16,182 nucleotides of DNA from DATDMG01 sp036518955 (GTDB taxonomy: Bacteria > Actinomycetota > Actinomycetes > Actinomycetales > Kineosporiaceae): assembly GCA_036518955.1 (NCBI GenBank), contig DATDMG010000402.1, positions 1 through 16,182 on the forward strand, read 5' to 3'. Position numbers and translations under genes: made by a program. The notes under the pieces were generated by a model. It was not told where the DNA came from, ran no database searches, and was given only the letters and a program-made list of their open reading frames with translations. Each line of letters begins with the position of its first letter. Within the stretch, counting starts at the first letter, position 1. Shown here one piece after another: positions 7,220-14,473 of this stretch.

Positions 7220-7320
7220 CCAGGTCTCCTGTCGTGGAGGGCGCGTGGGCGCCACAGGTGGGTCGGCGGCGCGGTGCGCGCCCGGGGTCGGTCGAGGTGA
7301 CGCTCCGGGTCGGGTGACGG

Positions 7321-8058
7321 TCAGAACGGGGTGACCCGGACGCCGTCCGGGTCAGCGACGAGCAGGTGGTGGTCAGGGACGTCGCTCCAGTCGGGTCCGT
7401 CGTCATAGGGCTCGCTGGCCACGACCACCCCACCCGCCAGCCGACGCCAGCTGAGGCTGGCGCCGTGCCGGGTGGCGGCGATCGTGCAGCCGTCGGTGAG
7501 CAGCAGGTTCAGCCGGCCGCCGCCCCCGCCGGCGAGCGCGGCCCCCACGACGTCCGTGAGGGCCTGCCCGGGCGTGGCCCCGGCCTCCAGCCGGTCCAGG
7601 GTCGCCGCCCAGAGCAGCGCCGCGTCGGTGCGGGCCTCCAGGGCGAGCAGTCGCTCCGGCGGCAGCCCGGCCGCCAGACCGGCGGCTGTCCCGGGCCAGC
7701 CGTCCAGGGCGCCGTTGTGGCTGAACAGCCAGCGACCCGCCCGGAACGGCGCCGCCGCGGTCGTGCCCGGCGCCGTCCCCGGGGTCGCGGACCGGACGGC
7801 GGCCAGCAACGCCGGCGCGCTGATCACCCGGGCCAGCTCGGCGAGGGTCTCGTCGCTCCACGCCGGTCCGCCGCCGCGGTGCCGGGCGGGTCCGGGCTCG
7901 TCGGCGACGTACCAGCCGACCCCGAACCCGTCCGCGTTGAACAACCCGTGGTCCTGCCGCCGCGGCCGGTAGGACTGGACGACGAGTGAGTGCGGCGGGT
8001 CGGTGAGGAACTCCCCCAGCCGCACCGGCCGGCCGACGTACGCCAGGTGCCGGCACAC
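7321..8058 (-). CDS. egtC: EgtC, gamma-glutamyl-hercynylcysteine S-oxide amidohydrolase
   Basis: EgtC removes the gamma-glutamyl group from the sulfoxide made by EgtB. It is a class II (Ntn) glutamine-amidotransferase-fold hydrolase. The protein is 245 residues, starting MCRHLAYVG. After Met removal Cys2 becomes the N-terminal nucleophile, which requires this start (a GTG at 8058). Other family marks are FNADGFGVGWY (about 40-50), the FSHNGALDGW segment that helps form the oxyanion hole, ARTDAALLWA (about 142-151) and VVVASEPYDD near the C-terminus. It starts 3 bp after the egtB stop, which indicates translational coupling. Length and motifs match the family with nothing missing. Confidence 0.94.
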   Translation of the reverse strand: MCRHLAYVGRPVRLGEFLTDPPHSLVVQSYRPRRQDHGLFNADGFGVGWYVADEPGPARHRGGGPAWSDETLAELARVISAPALLAAVRSATPGTAPGTTAAAPFRAGRWLFSHNGALDGWPGTAAGLAAGLPPERLLALEARTDAALLWAATLDRLEAGATPGQALTDVVGAALAGGGGGRLNLLLTDGCTIAATRHGASLSWRRLAGGVVVASEPYDDGPDWSDVPDHHLLVADPDGVRVTPF

Positions 8059-8061
8059 GGC

Positions 8062-9396
8062 TCAGCCCTCGCCCGGGGCGGCGTCGCGGGCGCATCGGAA
8101 CCCGGAGAAGATCTGCCGCCGGATCGGGTAGTCCCAGTTGCGGAACGTCCCGCGGCAGGCGACCGGGTCGACCCCGAACGCGCCGCCGCGCAGCACCCGG
8201 TAGTCGGTGCCGAAGAAGACTTCCGAGTACTCCCGGTACGGCCAGGCCCGGAACCCGGGGTAGCCGGTGAAGTGGCTCGAGGTCCACTCCCAGACGTCGC
8301 CGATCAGCTGGTGGACGCCGAGCGGCGACGCCCCGGCCGGGTAGGCGCCCGCCTCGGCGGGCTGCAGGTGCCGCTGGCCGAGGTTGGCGTGGGCCGGGGT
8401 CGGGTCGACGTCACCCCACGGGTAGCGGCGTGACCGGCCGGTGGCCGGGTCGAAGCGGGCGGCCTTCTCCCACTCCGCCTCGGTCGGCAGCCGCCGTCCG
8501 GCCCACCGGGCGAAGGCGTCCGCCTCGTACCAGCTCACGTGCACGACCGGCTCGGCCGGCGGGACCGGCTCGTCCCGGCCGAACCGCCGGCGCCACCAGG
8601 TGCCACCCTCCCGGCGCCAGAACAGCGGCGCGGCCAGGGCGGCCTGGCGGCGGTGCGCCCACCCGTCCGGGTGCCACCAGCGGGCGTCGTCGTACCCGCC
8701 GTCCGCGATGAACACGGCGTAGTCGCCGCTGGTCACCGGCGCGGTGTCGATCCAGAACGCCGGGACGTCGACGGGGTGCGCCGGCCGCTCGTTGTCCAGC
8801 GCCCAGGGCTCGGTGGAGGTGCCCATCGTGAACGGGCCGCCGGGCACCAGCACCTCGCGCGGCAGCGCGGTCCCGGGCGGCGGTGCAGGGGCGTCGAGCA
8901 CCGGCCCTCCGGCGCGCAGCTGGTGGGTGGCCAGCATGGTCTCGTCGTGCTGCTGCTCGTGCTGGGCGATCATCCCGAAGACGAACCCGCGCTCGGTCAG
9001 CGCGCGCCCGCCGCTCAGCGGGACGTCCCCGAGCAGGCCCTCCACCCGGGCCCGGACGTCGGCGACGTACCGGCGAGCGTCCGCCGGTGCCAGCAGCGGC
9101 AGGGCCGGGCGGTCGGCGCGCGGGTGCCGGAACGCGTCGTAGAGCCGGTCGAGGGTCTCCGGCAGCATCGGCTGCCGGCCGCCGACGTCGCGCAGCAGCC
9201 ACAACTCCTCCTGGTTGCCGACGTGCGCGAGGTCCCAGACCAACGGCGACATCAGCCGGGAGTGCTGGCTGACCAGGTCGCGTTCGTCGACGCTCTCGGT
9301 GAGCAGCCGGGTCCGCTCCCGGGCCCGGGCGAGGTCGGCGGCGATCACGTCGCGCAGCCGGTCCTGTTCCACCCGGCTCAGCGGCCCGCTCGGCAT
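8062..9396 (-). CDS. egtB: EgtB, hercynine oxygenase (sulfoxide synthase)
   Basis: EgtB is a non-haem Fe(II), O2-dependent enzyme that forms the C-S bond between hercynine and gamma-glutamylcysteine, yielding the S-oxide. It has 444 residues in two parts. The N-terminal DinB-like four-helix domain (about 10-165) holds the three iron-binding histidines: His58 in DLAHVGN, and His146 and His150 in QHEQQHDE. The C-terminal formylglycine-generating-enzyme-like domain (about 180-437) includes PGGPFTMGT, RRLPTEAEWEKAARF, GDVWEWT, YRVLRGGAFG and the final SGFRCARDA. I use the ATG at 9396, 5 bp after the egtA stop. A GTG at 9408, overlapping that stop, adds four residues and is equally possible, because the GGAGG site (around 9413-9417) is too close to one start and too far from the other. 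The frame also reads open far upstream, but those codons belong to egtA. Confidence 0.94.
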   Translation of the reverse strand: MPSGPLSRVEQDRLRDVIAADLARARERTRLLTESVDERDLVSQHSRLMSPLVWDLAHVGNQEELWLLRDVGGRQPMLPETLDRLYDAFRHPRADRPALPLLAPADARRYVADVRARVEGLLGDVPLSGGRALTERGFVFGMIAQHEQQHDETMLATHQLRAGGPVLDAPAPPPGTALPREVLVPGGPFTMGTSTEPWALDNERPAHPVDVPAFWIDTAPVTSGDYAVFIADGGYDDARWWHPDGWAHRRQAALAAPLFWRREGGTWWRRRFGRDEPVPPAEPVVHVSWYEADAFARWAGRRLPTEAEWEKAARFDPATGRSRRYPWGDVDPTPAHANLGQRHLQPAEAGAYPAGASPLGVHQLIGDVWEWTSSHFTGYPGFRAWPYREYSEVFFGTDYRVLRGGAFGVDPVACRGTFRNWDYPIRRQIFSGFRCARDAAPGEG

Positions 9397-9401
9397 CGGG
9401 C

Positions 9402-10700
9402 TCAGCACCGGACCTCCCGGGGCGCCGCGGGGGCGAAGGGGGCCGGGGCGGGCGCCGCGGGCGGCTCCCGCCGGTCCAGGACGTCGTCCGCGGGACATCG
9501 CCCCCGCAGCGTCCAGTGCTCGGTGTACTGCTCGACGGCCTGCGCAGCGGGGGCGGTGGCGGGATGCCGGCGCAGCCCCCGAGCAGCGGCGTCCAGGACC
9601 CGCCGCGCGGCGAGCGCCAGCTCGGGGTCCCGCAGGCCGTGCCGGGCGGCGGCGGCCCAGCGACCGCGCACGCCGGCGCAGGCGTCCAGGGCGATCTCGG
9701 CGGCGGCGGCGTCCGTCGTGAGCCCGGCCAGGACGGCGACCGGAACCTGCCACCAGTCGCCCGGCTGCGCGTCCACGTACCGGATCTCGAGCGGGCCCCG
9801 GGCCCGGACCGGCGGGAAGAGCGTGGTGAGGTGATAGGCGAGGTCGTCCAGGGTCGGTGCGGGTCGGTCGGGGACCGCGGCGCGGCCGGCCGCGATCCAC
9901 CGCCGGAACGTCAGCCCGGCCGGGGCGTGCCAGGGTCCGTGCGGGCGGCGGATCACCATCACCGGCGCGTCGAGGCACCAGCGGGTCCAGGCCTCCGGCA
10001 GCGACTCCCCGGGCCGGATCACCGGTTCCCGGGTGCGATAGGGGTCGAGCGCCAGCCACACCGCGAACCGCGTGCTGCACCAGCCGGTCGGCCGGCCGTG
10101 CGCGAGCGGGGAGTTGGCGAACGCGGCCACCAGCGCCGGGCCCACCGCGTGCAGCAGGTCCCACCGACGCCGTACCCCCGCCAGGCCGCCACCGGGAGGG
10201 CCCGCCTCGACGGTGACCTGGACCGACGCGGTCGACCGCATCATCACCCGGCCGGCCGGCCCGGTCCGGTCGAAGAAGGCCTCCATCGCGTCGTAACGGG
10301 GTAGCCGCAGCACCCGGGGCGGCAGCGGGCTCGGGTCGAGGCCCAACCCGAGCAGCCGGGCACCGTGGCCGGCCGCCCTGCGCCGCAGGGCCGCGGTCCC
10401 GGCCTGCGCCGTCCGCAGCGCCGCCGGCAGGTCGGGGGCGGGGTGCGTGCTCAGCTCGATCTGCCCGCCGGGTTCCACGGTCACCCGGCCCTGCACCGGC
10501 AGGGCCGTCAACGCCGTCCGCACGGCGCCCGGCGCGGGGAGCCGCCGGCCGGGGGCCGGGGCGAGGACGAGTTCCAGCTCGATGCCGAGGCGTTCGGGCG
10601 GCCCGTGCTTGAAACAGGTGCGCGGCACCCACGCCTCGGCGGCGACAGGAGTGAGTACCGGGCCGGGGACGCCGGTGGCCGGCGTGCGGACAACAGTCAT
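9402..10700 (-). CDS. egtA: EgtA, glutamate-cysteine ligase
   Basis: EgtA joins glutamate and cysteine with ATP to give gamma-glutamylcysteine, the sulfur donor of the mycobacterial-type ergothioneine pathway. The protein is 432 residues, close to the family norm. Recognisable segments of the GCS2-like fold are LGIELELVL (38-46), with acidic residues for metal binding, and VTVEPGGQIELST (73-85). Next come LGLGLDPSPLPPRV (117-130), PRYDAMEAFFD and RVMMRSTASVQVTVE (151-165), where the nucleotide and substrates are bound. The ATG at 10700 is chosen because AAGGAG lies 7 nt before it; codons upstream in frame show no family similarity. It is first in the egt cluster and divergent from lsr2, separated by 559 bp, so the operon promoter should lie just upstream. 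Confidence 0.93.
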   Translation of the reverse strand: MTVVRTPATGVPGPVLTPVAAEAWVPRTCFKHGPPERLGIELELVLAPAPGRRLPAPGAVRTALTALPVQGRVTVEPGGQIELSTHPAPDLPAALRTAQAGTAALRRRAAGHGARLLGLGLDPSPLPPRVLRLPRYDAMEAFFDRTGPAGRVMMRSTASVQVTVEAGPPGGGLAGVRRRWDLLHAVGPALVAAFANSPLAHGRPTGWCSTRFAVWLALDPYRTREPVIRPGESLPEAWTRWCLDAPVMVIRRPHGPWHAPAGLTFRRWIAAGRAAVPDRPAPTLDDLAYHLTTLFPPVRARGPLEIRYVDAQPGDWWQVPVAVLAGLTTDAAAAEIALDACAGVRGRWAAAARHGLRDPELALAARRVLDAAARGLRRHPATAPAAQAVEQYTEHWTLRGRCPADDVLDRREPPAAPAPAPFAPAAPREVRC

Positions 10701-11259
10701 GTCAGGTCTCCTTCCGGCAGGACGGGAGCGGAACGCGCGTGGTGCCGCCCCGCACCCCCGCCCCTGCGTTACGGCGACCGTCGCACAATGCCAACCGGAC
10801 GCCGGGTACGCCAGACCGGGCGCTCCCGCCGATCCGGCCGGCTGATCGCTCGACGGGCCCCGGAGTGCGCCGATGACCGGCCGGACGCGCGCCCCGTGGG
10901 AGTGCGGAGCGGGCTCGACGAGCACGCGTCGCCGCACTCCGGCTGGCGCACGTCGTGCCGTCGGTGCCGTCGGAGGGCGCGCTGCGCGTGACGCGATTCA
11001 GCCGGTCCGGAGCCTTTCCGAAAGGGTATCGCCACCACGGCGACGACAACGACGACGACGACGTGGTCCGCACCGCCGGTGGACCTCAGCGCGTGGCCCG
11101 GCGCGTTTCTCGGCCCGGTCAAGCCACCATGGCCATCCGGCGATGGCGACGGCAGGACCGTGCGCCTACCGTCGGCTTGGCTGAATTTGCTTTCGGCACC
11201 GCGAGAATGCACGATGTCGCCAACAAATCTCGCTCGACCCACCCGATCAGGAGGCCGTC
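10701..11259. other. 559-bp divergent intergenic region between egtA and lsr2
   Basis: I find no gene here; the open frames are Arg/Ser/Thr-rich shadows without family features. It holds a short hairpin (CCTTT-CCG-AAAGG, 11013-11025). It also has a run of GAC/CGA trinucleotides interrupted by one CAA (11041-11063), flanked by the inverted arms ACCACG (11034-11039) and CGTGGT (11062-11067). An A/T-richer patch lies before lsr2 (about 11180-11235), in which TTGCTT (11187) and CACGAT (11210) are 17 bp apart and form a poor promoter candidate. The region is long enough for two divergent promoters plus regulation, which fits the tight control usual for lsr2. Confidence 0.6.
10766..10794 (-). promoter_or_regulatory. 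Candidate egtA promoter
   Basis: On the minus strand, TTGGCA (10794-10789) is one base off the TTGACA -35 box. It is separated by exactly 17 bp from TAACGC (10771-10766), a weak TA-beginning -10 box. It lies about 65 bp before the egtA start. The -10 match is poor, so this is only a candidate. Confidence 0.3.
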
Positions 11260-11607
11260 GTGGCCCAGAAGGTCGTCACCCTACTCACCGATGACATCAC
11301 TGGAAAGGAGATCCCGGAGGGCGATGGCGCGACCATCGACTTCGCCTTCCAGGGGTACACGTACACCATCGACCTGGACGCGAAGAACGCGAAGAAGTTC
11401 CGGGACACGATGGCGCTGTACATCGAGCACGCCCGCCGCACCGGCAAGTCGAACGTCGTCCCGCTGCGCCGGTCCGGCGAGCGCCGCACCTCCGACGTCG
11501 ACCCGAGCGAGGTCCGCGCCTGGGCCGAGGAGAACGGCTATGAGGTGAGCCCCCGGGGCCGCATCAAGGCCGAGATCGTGGAGGCCTACAAGGCCGCTCA
11601 CGCCTGA
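11260..11607 (+). CDS. lsr2: Lsr2, nucleoid-associated xenogeneic silencer
   Basis: Lsr2 is the actinobacterial H-NS-like protein that binds AT-rich DNA in the minor groove, bridges DNA and silences foreign genes. The protein is 115 residues, close to the usual 110-115. The N-terminal oligomerisation half shows MAQKVVTLLTDDITGKEIP, then a beta-hairpin (TIDFAFQGYTYTIDLD, 25-40) and a helix (AKKFRDTMALYIEHAR). A basic linker leads to the C-terminal DNA-binding half: DPSEVRAWAEENGYEVSPRG (81-100), with the AT-hook-like Arg-Gly-Arg at 99-101, and IKAEIVEAYKAAH. The GTG start at 11260 has AGGAGG (11249-11254) 5 nt before it. It stands alone, with a long upstream region and a strong terminator after it, so it is monocistronic. 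Many actinomycetes carry two lsr2 copies; the window cannot show which one this is. Confidence 0.97.
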   Translation: MAQKVVTLLTDDITGKEIPEGDGATIDFAFQGYTYTIDLDAKNAKKFRDTMALYIEHARRTGKSNVVPLRRSGERRTSDVDPSEVRAWAEENGYEVSPRGRIKAEIVEAYKAAHA

Positions 11608-11632
11608 TGCCAAGAACCTGGTGCAGGGCACA

Positions 11633-11661
11633 CGCGGCGCGGGAGGTCCCCCCGCGCCGCG
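11633..11661 (+). terminator. lsr2 terminator hairpin
   Basis: A perfect 11-bp stem (CGCGGCGCGGG / CCCGCGCCGCG) with a 7-nt loop starts 26 bp after the lsr2 stop. It is followed by a short CCATTTCC and has no long U-tract. Position and stem strength make it the likely lsr2 terminator. Confidence 0.75.
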
Positions 11662-11795
11662 CCATTTCCAGTGCCTGCCCGTAGTCCTTCCCCCGCCGGC
11701 GCGCCCGGGTCGTCCCGGAGCATTCCCCGCCTGGTTTCGGACCGCACGCGCAATGCCGGCCGGGCGGCGCGCCGGAAGTGTGCGAAGGTGGCCCG

Positions 11796-12359
11796 GTGGA
11801 AGGAGCGCTGAACCGCCGGCTCGCCCGCGCGCGGCTCACGCTGCCGACGTGCGCCGAGGCGGGGGCCACCCGCGACGTCCTGGTGGACGGCGCGCCGCTG
11901 CCCGCCGGGTACCACCACCTGCGGGTGACCCGCCCGATCGGCCGCGGCGTCCAGGCGTTCGACGCCGCGGCGGATTCCCTGCTCGGCTGGGGAGTGCACC
12001 GTGGGTCGGCGATGCGGGTGGCTGCGACGACACCCCGGGCGACCCCCGGCACGACCGTGGTGGCGGCCCTCGGCGTCGGACCGCTCCGAATGCCGGCGCC
12101 CTGCCGCGTGGTGTGGGCGGTCGACGACCCGGCGACCCGACGCGGGTTCGGCTACGCGACGCTGCCAGGCCATCCCGAGGACGGCGAGGAGGCCTTCCTG
12201 GTGGAGCTCGACGGGACCGGAGAGGTCCGGTTCACGGTGGTGGCGTTCAGCCGCCCGGCCCGGTGGTTCGCCCGCGCGGCCGGGCCGCTCGGCCCGATCC
12301 TGGCGCGCCAGGTGGCCCTGCTGTACGTGCGGGCCGCCCGGCGCGCTGCCGCCGGGTGA
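11796..12359 (+). CDS. DUF1990 domain protein
   Basis: This protein of about 187 residues has the pattern of the DUF1990 family, found in actinobacteria and plants and of unestablished biochemical function. Visible marks are an N-terminal YHHLRVTRPIGRG segment, a middle LLGWGVHRGSAMRV segment, and VVWAVDDPATRRGFGYATLP, in which the Gly-Tyr-Gly/Thr-Leu-Pro-Gly-His-Pro run is typical. After this come GEEAFLVELDGTGEVRFTVVA and the terminal FSRPARWFARAAGPLGPI helix, ending QVALLYVRAARR. The start is uncertain. The GTG at 11796 has GAAGGTGG just upstream, while an in-frame GTG at 11778 would add six residues. It is separated from lsr2 by the terminator, so it is transcribed on its own. I do not assign an activity. 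Confidence 0.85.
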   Translation: MEGALNRRLARARLTLPTCAEAGATRDVLVDGAPLPAGYHHLRVTRPIGRGVQAFDAAADSLLGWGVHRGSAMRVAATTPRATPGTTVVAALGVGPLRMPAPCRVVWAVDDPATRRGFGYATLPGHPEDGEEAFLVELDGTGEVRFTVVAFSRPARWFARAAGPLGPILARQVALLYVRAARRAAAG

Positions 12360-12407
12360 CCGCGGAGGCCCGACGCACGCTCGCCCGACCGCAGGCCTGA
12401 TCCGGCC

Positions 12408-12440
12408 GGACCAGCCCTGGACCAGCCCTGGACCAGCCCT
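12408..12440. repeat. Three perfect 11-bp tandem repeats
   Basis: The unit GGACCAGCCCT is repeated three times without a mismatch, immediately before the hairpin at 12445 and after the DUF1990 gene. It is noncoding. The unit length of 11 bp is about one helical turn. Confidence 0.85.
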
Positions 12441-12444
12441 GGCG

Positions 12445-12472
12445 AGCCCGCCATCGGCCTCGACGGCGGGCT
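12445..12472 (+). terminator. Hairpin after the DUF1990 gene
   Basis: A perfect 8-bp stem (AGCCCGCC / GGCGGGCT) with a 12-nt loop lies 85 bp past the DUF1990 stop and about 110 bp before the next gene. It may end the DUF1990 transcript. There is no clear T-tract. Confidence 0.45.
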
Positions 12473-12582
12473 TGGCCCTACCCACCGCGGATGGTCTCGC
12501 CGAGTCAGGTATTTCTCCCCGTCCCCGCGGGCACGTACAGGACCAGAGTCTTCCATCAGGAGGATGAGAGGAGCCTGTTCCG

Positions 12583-12777
12583 ATGTCCACTCGAGGCATG
12601 GTCTACCTCGTCGCCGCGCGGCGCGGCGACGGAGCCTGGATCTACTACCGCACCTGCGACCGACACGAGGCGCAGGTCCTGGCCGAGCGCCTGGGCGTGA
12701 CCGTCTCCGTCGAGGAGCAGCGGACGGCGGTTCCCGGCGGCGTGTCGATCCCGGCGGCGCGTCGTCCGCTGCTGTGA
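12583..12777 (+). CDS. Small hypothetical protein, 64 residues
   Basis: This is a short ORF starting MSTRGMVYLVAARRGDG. A GAGAGGAG purine-rich site about 9 nt before the ATG supports the start, and an AGGAGG slightly further up (12559-12564) may also contribute. The sequence reads as a compact domain, with a beta-like MVYLVAA, an aromatic WIYYR pair, an amphipathic helix (CDRHEAQVLAERLG) and a VTVSVEEQ strand. A basic tail (AARRPLL) follows. It has no signal peptide or membrane segment. I do not recognise a family. It could be a real small protein or the start of a leader for the ABC operon 100 bp downstream. An overlapping ORF from the ATG at 12564 in another frame is rejected because no spacer separates it from AGGAGG and its product is Arg-rich. 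Confidence 0.6.
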   Translation: MSTRGMVYLVAARRGDGAWIYYRTCDRHEAQVLAERLGVTVSVEEQRTAVPGGVSIPAARRPLL

Positions 12778-12810
12778 GGAGCGGACGGGTCGCCGGAACG
12801 GTCGACTATC

Positions 12811-12851
12811 GACAGTTATCCTGGACTTAACACAGGGAGCGGGTAACTGAC
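12811..12851. promoter_or_regulatory. Candidate operator: spaced inverted repeat before the ABC operon
   Basis: GACAGTTATC (12811-12820) and GGTAACTGAC (12842-12851) are inverted copies matching at 8 of 10 positions, with a perfect CAGTTA/TAACTG core. Their centres are 31 bp apart, about three helical turns. A further TTAAC half-like element (12827-12831) lies between. The patch is unusually A/T-rich for this DNA and ends 26 bp before the ATP-binding gene. A regulator site is inferred; the regulator is unknown. Confidence 0.4.
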
Positions 12852-12877
12852 ACCAACCGTCCCTAGCGTCCGGCGGC

Positions 12878-14473
12878 ATGGAATCCCGAAGCGATCATGC
12901 TTCCGGCCGGCGAGGACACCGGCACGGGGTGCGCCCGCCGCTGATCGAGGTGCTCGACCACAGCATCCGGTTCGGCGAGGTACTGGCGAACGACCGGGTC
13001 GGCTTCGACGTCCGGGCCGGTGAGATCCACGCGTTGGTCGGCGAGAACGGAGCCGGCAAGTCCACCCTCCTCAAGCTGATCTACGGCGTCTACCGGCCGG
13101 ACTCCGGCGAACTGCTCGCCGACGGCAAGCAGGTCCTGATCACCTCCCCCGCGGACGCCCGGGCCCTGGGCATCGGCATGGTCTTCCAGGACCTGCGCCT
13201 GGTGCCCGCGCTCACGGTCACCGAGAACATCGCCCTCGCCCTGGGCGGCCGGTTCCGGACCGGCCTGGACCGGGTGAGCCGGCAGATCCACGAGGCGAGC
13301 GTCCGGCACGGCCTCCAGGTGGACCCGGACCGGCAGGTCCGCCACCTGTCGATCGGCGAACGGCAGCGGGTCGAGATCCTCAAGGTCCTGATGACCGGCG
13401 CCCGTCTGGTCATCCTGGACGAGCCGACCAGCGTGCTGGCGCCCCAGGAGGTCGAGTCGCTGTTCGGCGTGATGCGGCGGATGCGGGAGAACGGCTTCGG
13501 CGTGGTCATCGTCACCCACAAGCTCGGCGAGGTGCGGGCGGTGGCGGACCGGGTCACCGTGCTGCGCGCCGGCAGGGTGGTGCTCCGCGGGGCGGATCCC
13601 GCCGACCACGACGACGCCGCGCTGGTCGAGGCGATGGTCGGACGCCGGGTACCCCCACTCACCCGACCGCGGCCCCCGGTGCCCGACGACGCCCCGCCCG
13701 CGCTCGAGCTGGTCGCGGTCGACGCGGACGGCGACCGCGGGCACCAGGCGCTGCACGGGGCCGGCCTGAGGGTGCGCCCCGGCGAGATCGTGGGCGTGGC
13801 CGGGGTCGCCGGGAGCGGGCAGAAGGAGCTGTGCGAGGTCGCCCTGGGCCTGCGCCCGACGACGTCCGGCGAGGTACGGATCGCGGGGACGCCGTTGAGC
13901 GGCGACACCGTCACGCACGCCCTCGCGCTCGGCGCGGTCGGCATCCCGGAGGACCCGGTCAGCGACTCGGTCGTCGTGGGCCTGACGGTGCTGGAGCACA
14001 TGCCGCTGGGCGGCCGGCCGGTACCGAAGCGCGGGGTGGGCATCGACTGGAAGGCCCTCGCCACCCGCAGCCGGGAGGCGGACGAGCGCGCCGGCCTGCA
14101 CCTGGCGCCGCTGCACCGGCAGGTGAGCGAGCTGTCGGGCGGCACCATCCAGCGGGTCGTGCTCACCCGCGCCCTGGCCGATGACGCCGCCCTGATCGTC
14201 GCCGCCTACCCCAGCCGCGGGCTGGACATCGCCAACACCCGGCGGACCCAGGAACTGCTCCTCGAGCGGGCCGCCGGGGGCGCCGGCGTCCTGATGGTCT
14301 CCGAGGACCTGGACGAGTTGATCTCGATGGCCGACCGGATCGTCGTCATGCACGACGGCCAGGTCGCCGGGACGGTCGACGCCGTCGGGGCGGACCGGAT
14401 GGCGATCGGCCGCCTGATGCTCGGCGGCGCCGACGCGGCACCGCAGCCCGACGCCGAAGGGAGCGCCGCGTGA
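12878..14473 (+). CDS. ABC importer ATPase, duplicated nucleotide-binding domains (BMP/Nup nucleoside-type)
   Basis: This 531-residue protein has two fused ABC ATPase domains, as in sugar (RbsA) and nucleoside (NupO/YufO) importers. Domain 1 (about 22-255) is complete: Walker A GENGAGKST (55-63), Q-loop in VFQD, signature LSIGERQ (157-163) in place of LSGGQ, Walker B LVILDEP (177-183) and His214 in VTHKL. Domain 2 (about 275-515) has a degenerate Walker A (GVAGSGQKE, 309-317), an intact LSGGTIQ signature (419-425) and AAYPSRGLD where the catalytic DEP is expected. One inactive site is normal for this subfamily. The LSxGxxQRVEILK phrase and the partner permeases point to the nucleoside-type branch, but the substrate is unproven. 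The ATG at 12878 has only a weak ribosome site; a GTG 17 codons on could be the true start. The end overlaps the next gene by 4 bp (GTGA). Confidence 0.92.
   Translation: MESRSDHASGRRGHRHGVRPPLIEVLDHSIRFGEVLANDRVGFDVRAGEIHALVGENGAGKSTLLKLIYGVYRPDSGELLADGKQVLITSPADARALGIGMVFQDLRLVPALTVTENIALALGGRFRTGLDRVSRQIHEASVRHGLQVDPDRQVRHLSIGERQRVEILKVLMTGARLVILDEPTSVLAPQEVESLFGVMRRMRENGFGVVIVTHKLGEVRAVADRVTVLRAGRVVLRGADPADHDDAALVEAMVGRRVPPLTRPRPPVPDDAPPALELVAVDADGDRGHQALHGAGLRVRPGEIVGVAGVAGSGQKELCEVALGLRPTTSGEVRIAGTPLSGDTVTHALALGAVGIPEDPVSDSVVVGLTVLEHMPLGGRPVPKRGVGIDWKALATRSREADERAGLHLAPLHRQVSELSGGTIQRVVLTRALADDAALIVAAYPSRGLDIANTRRTQELLLERAAGGAGVLMVSEDLDELISMADRIVVMHDGQVAGTVDAVGADRMAIGRLMLGGADAAPQPDAEGSAA

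Noticed and set aside
9397..10632. 412-codon N-terminal extension of EgtB in its open frame
   Set aside because: It overlaps egtA, whose frame carries conserved glutamate-cysteine ligase motifs; the extension is Pro/Arg/Gly-rich shadow.
11621..12400. 259-codon ORF overlapping the DUF1990 gene
   Set aside because: It is Arg/Pro-rich, runs through the DUF1990 gene in another frame and lacks family features.
12564..12830. 88-codon ORF overlapping the 64-residue gene
   Set aside because: Its ATG touches AGGAGG with no spacer and the product is Arg-rich; the 12583 start fits the ribosome site better.
12778..12877. Riboswitch in the importer leader
   Set aside because: The space is only 100 bp, and I see the inverted repeat but no purine-type or other known aptamer core.
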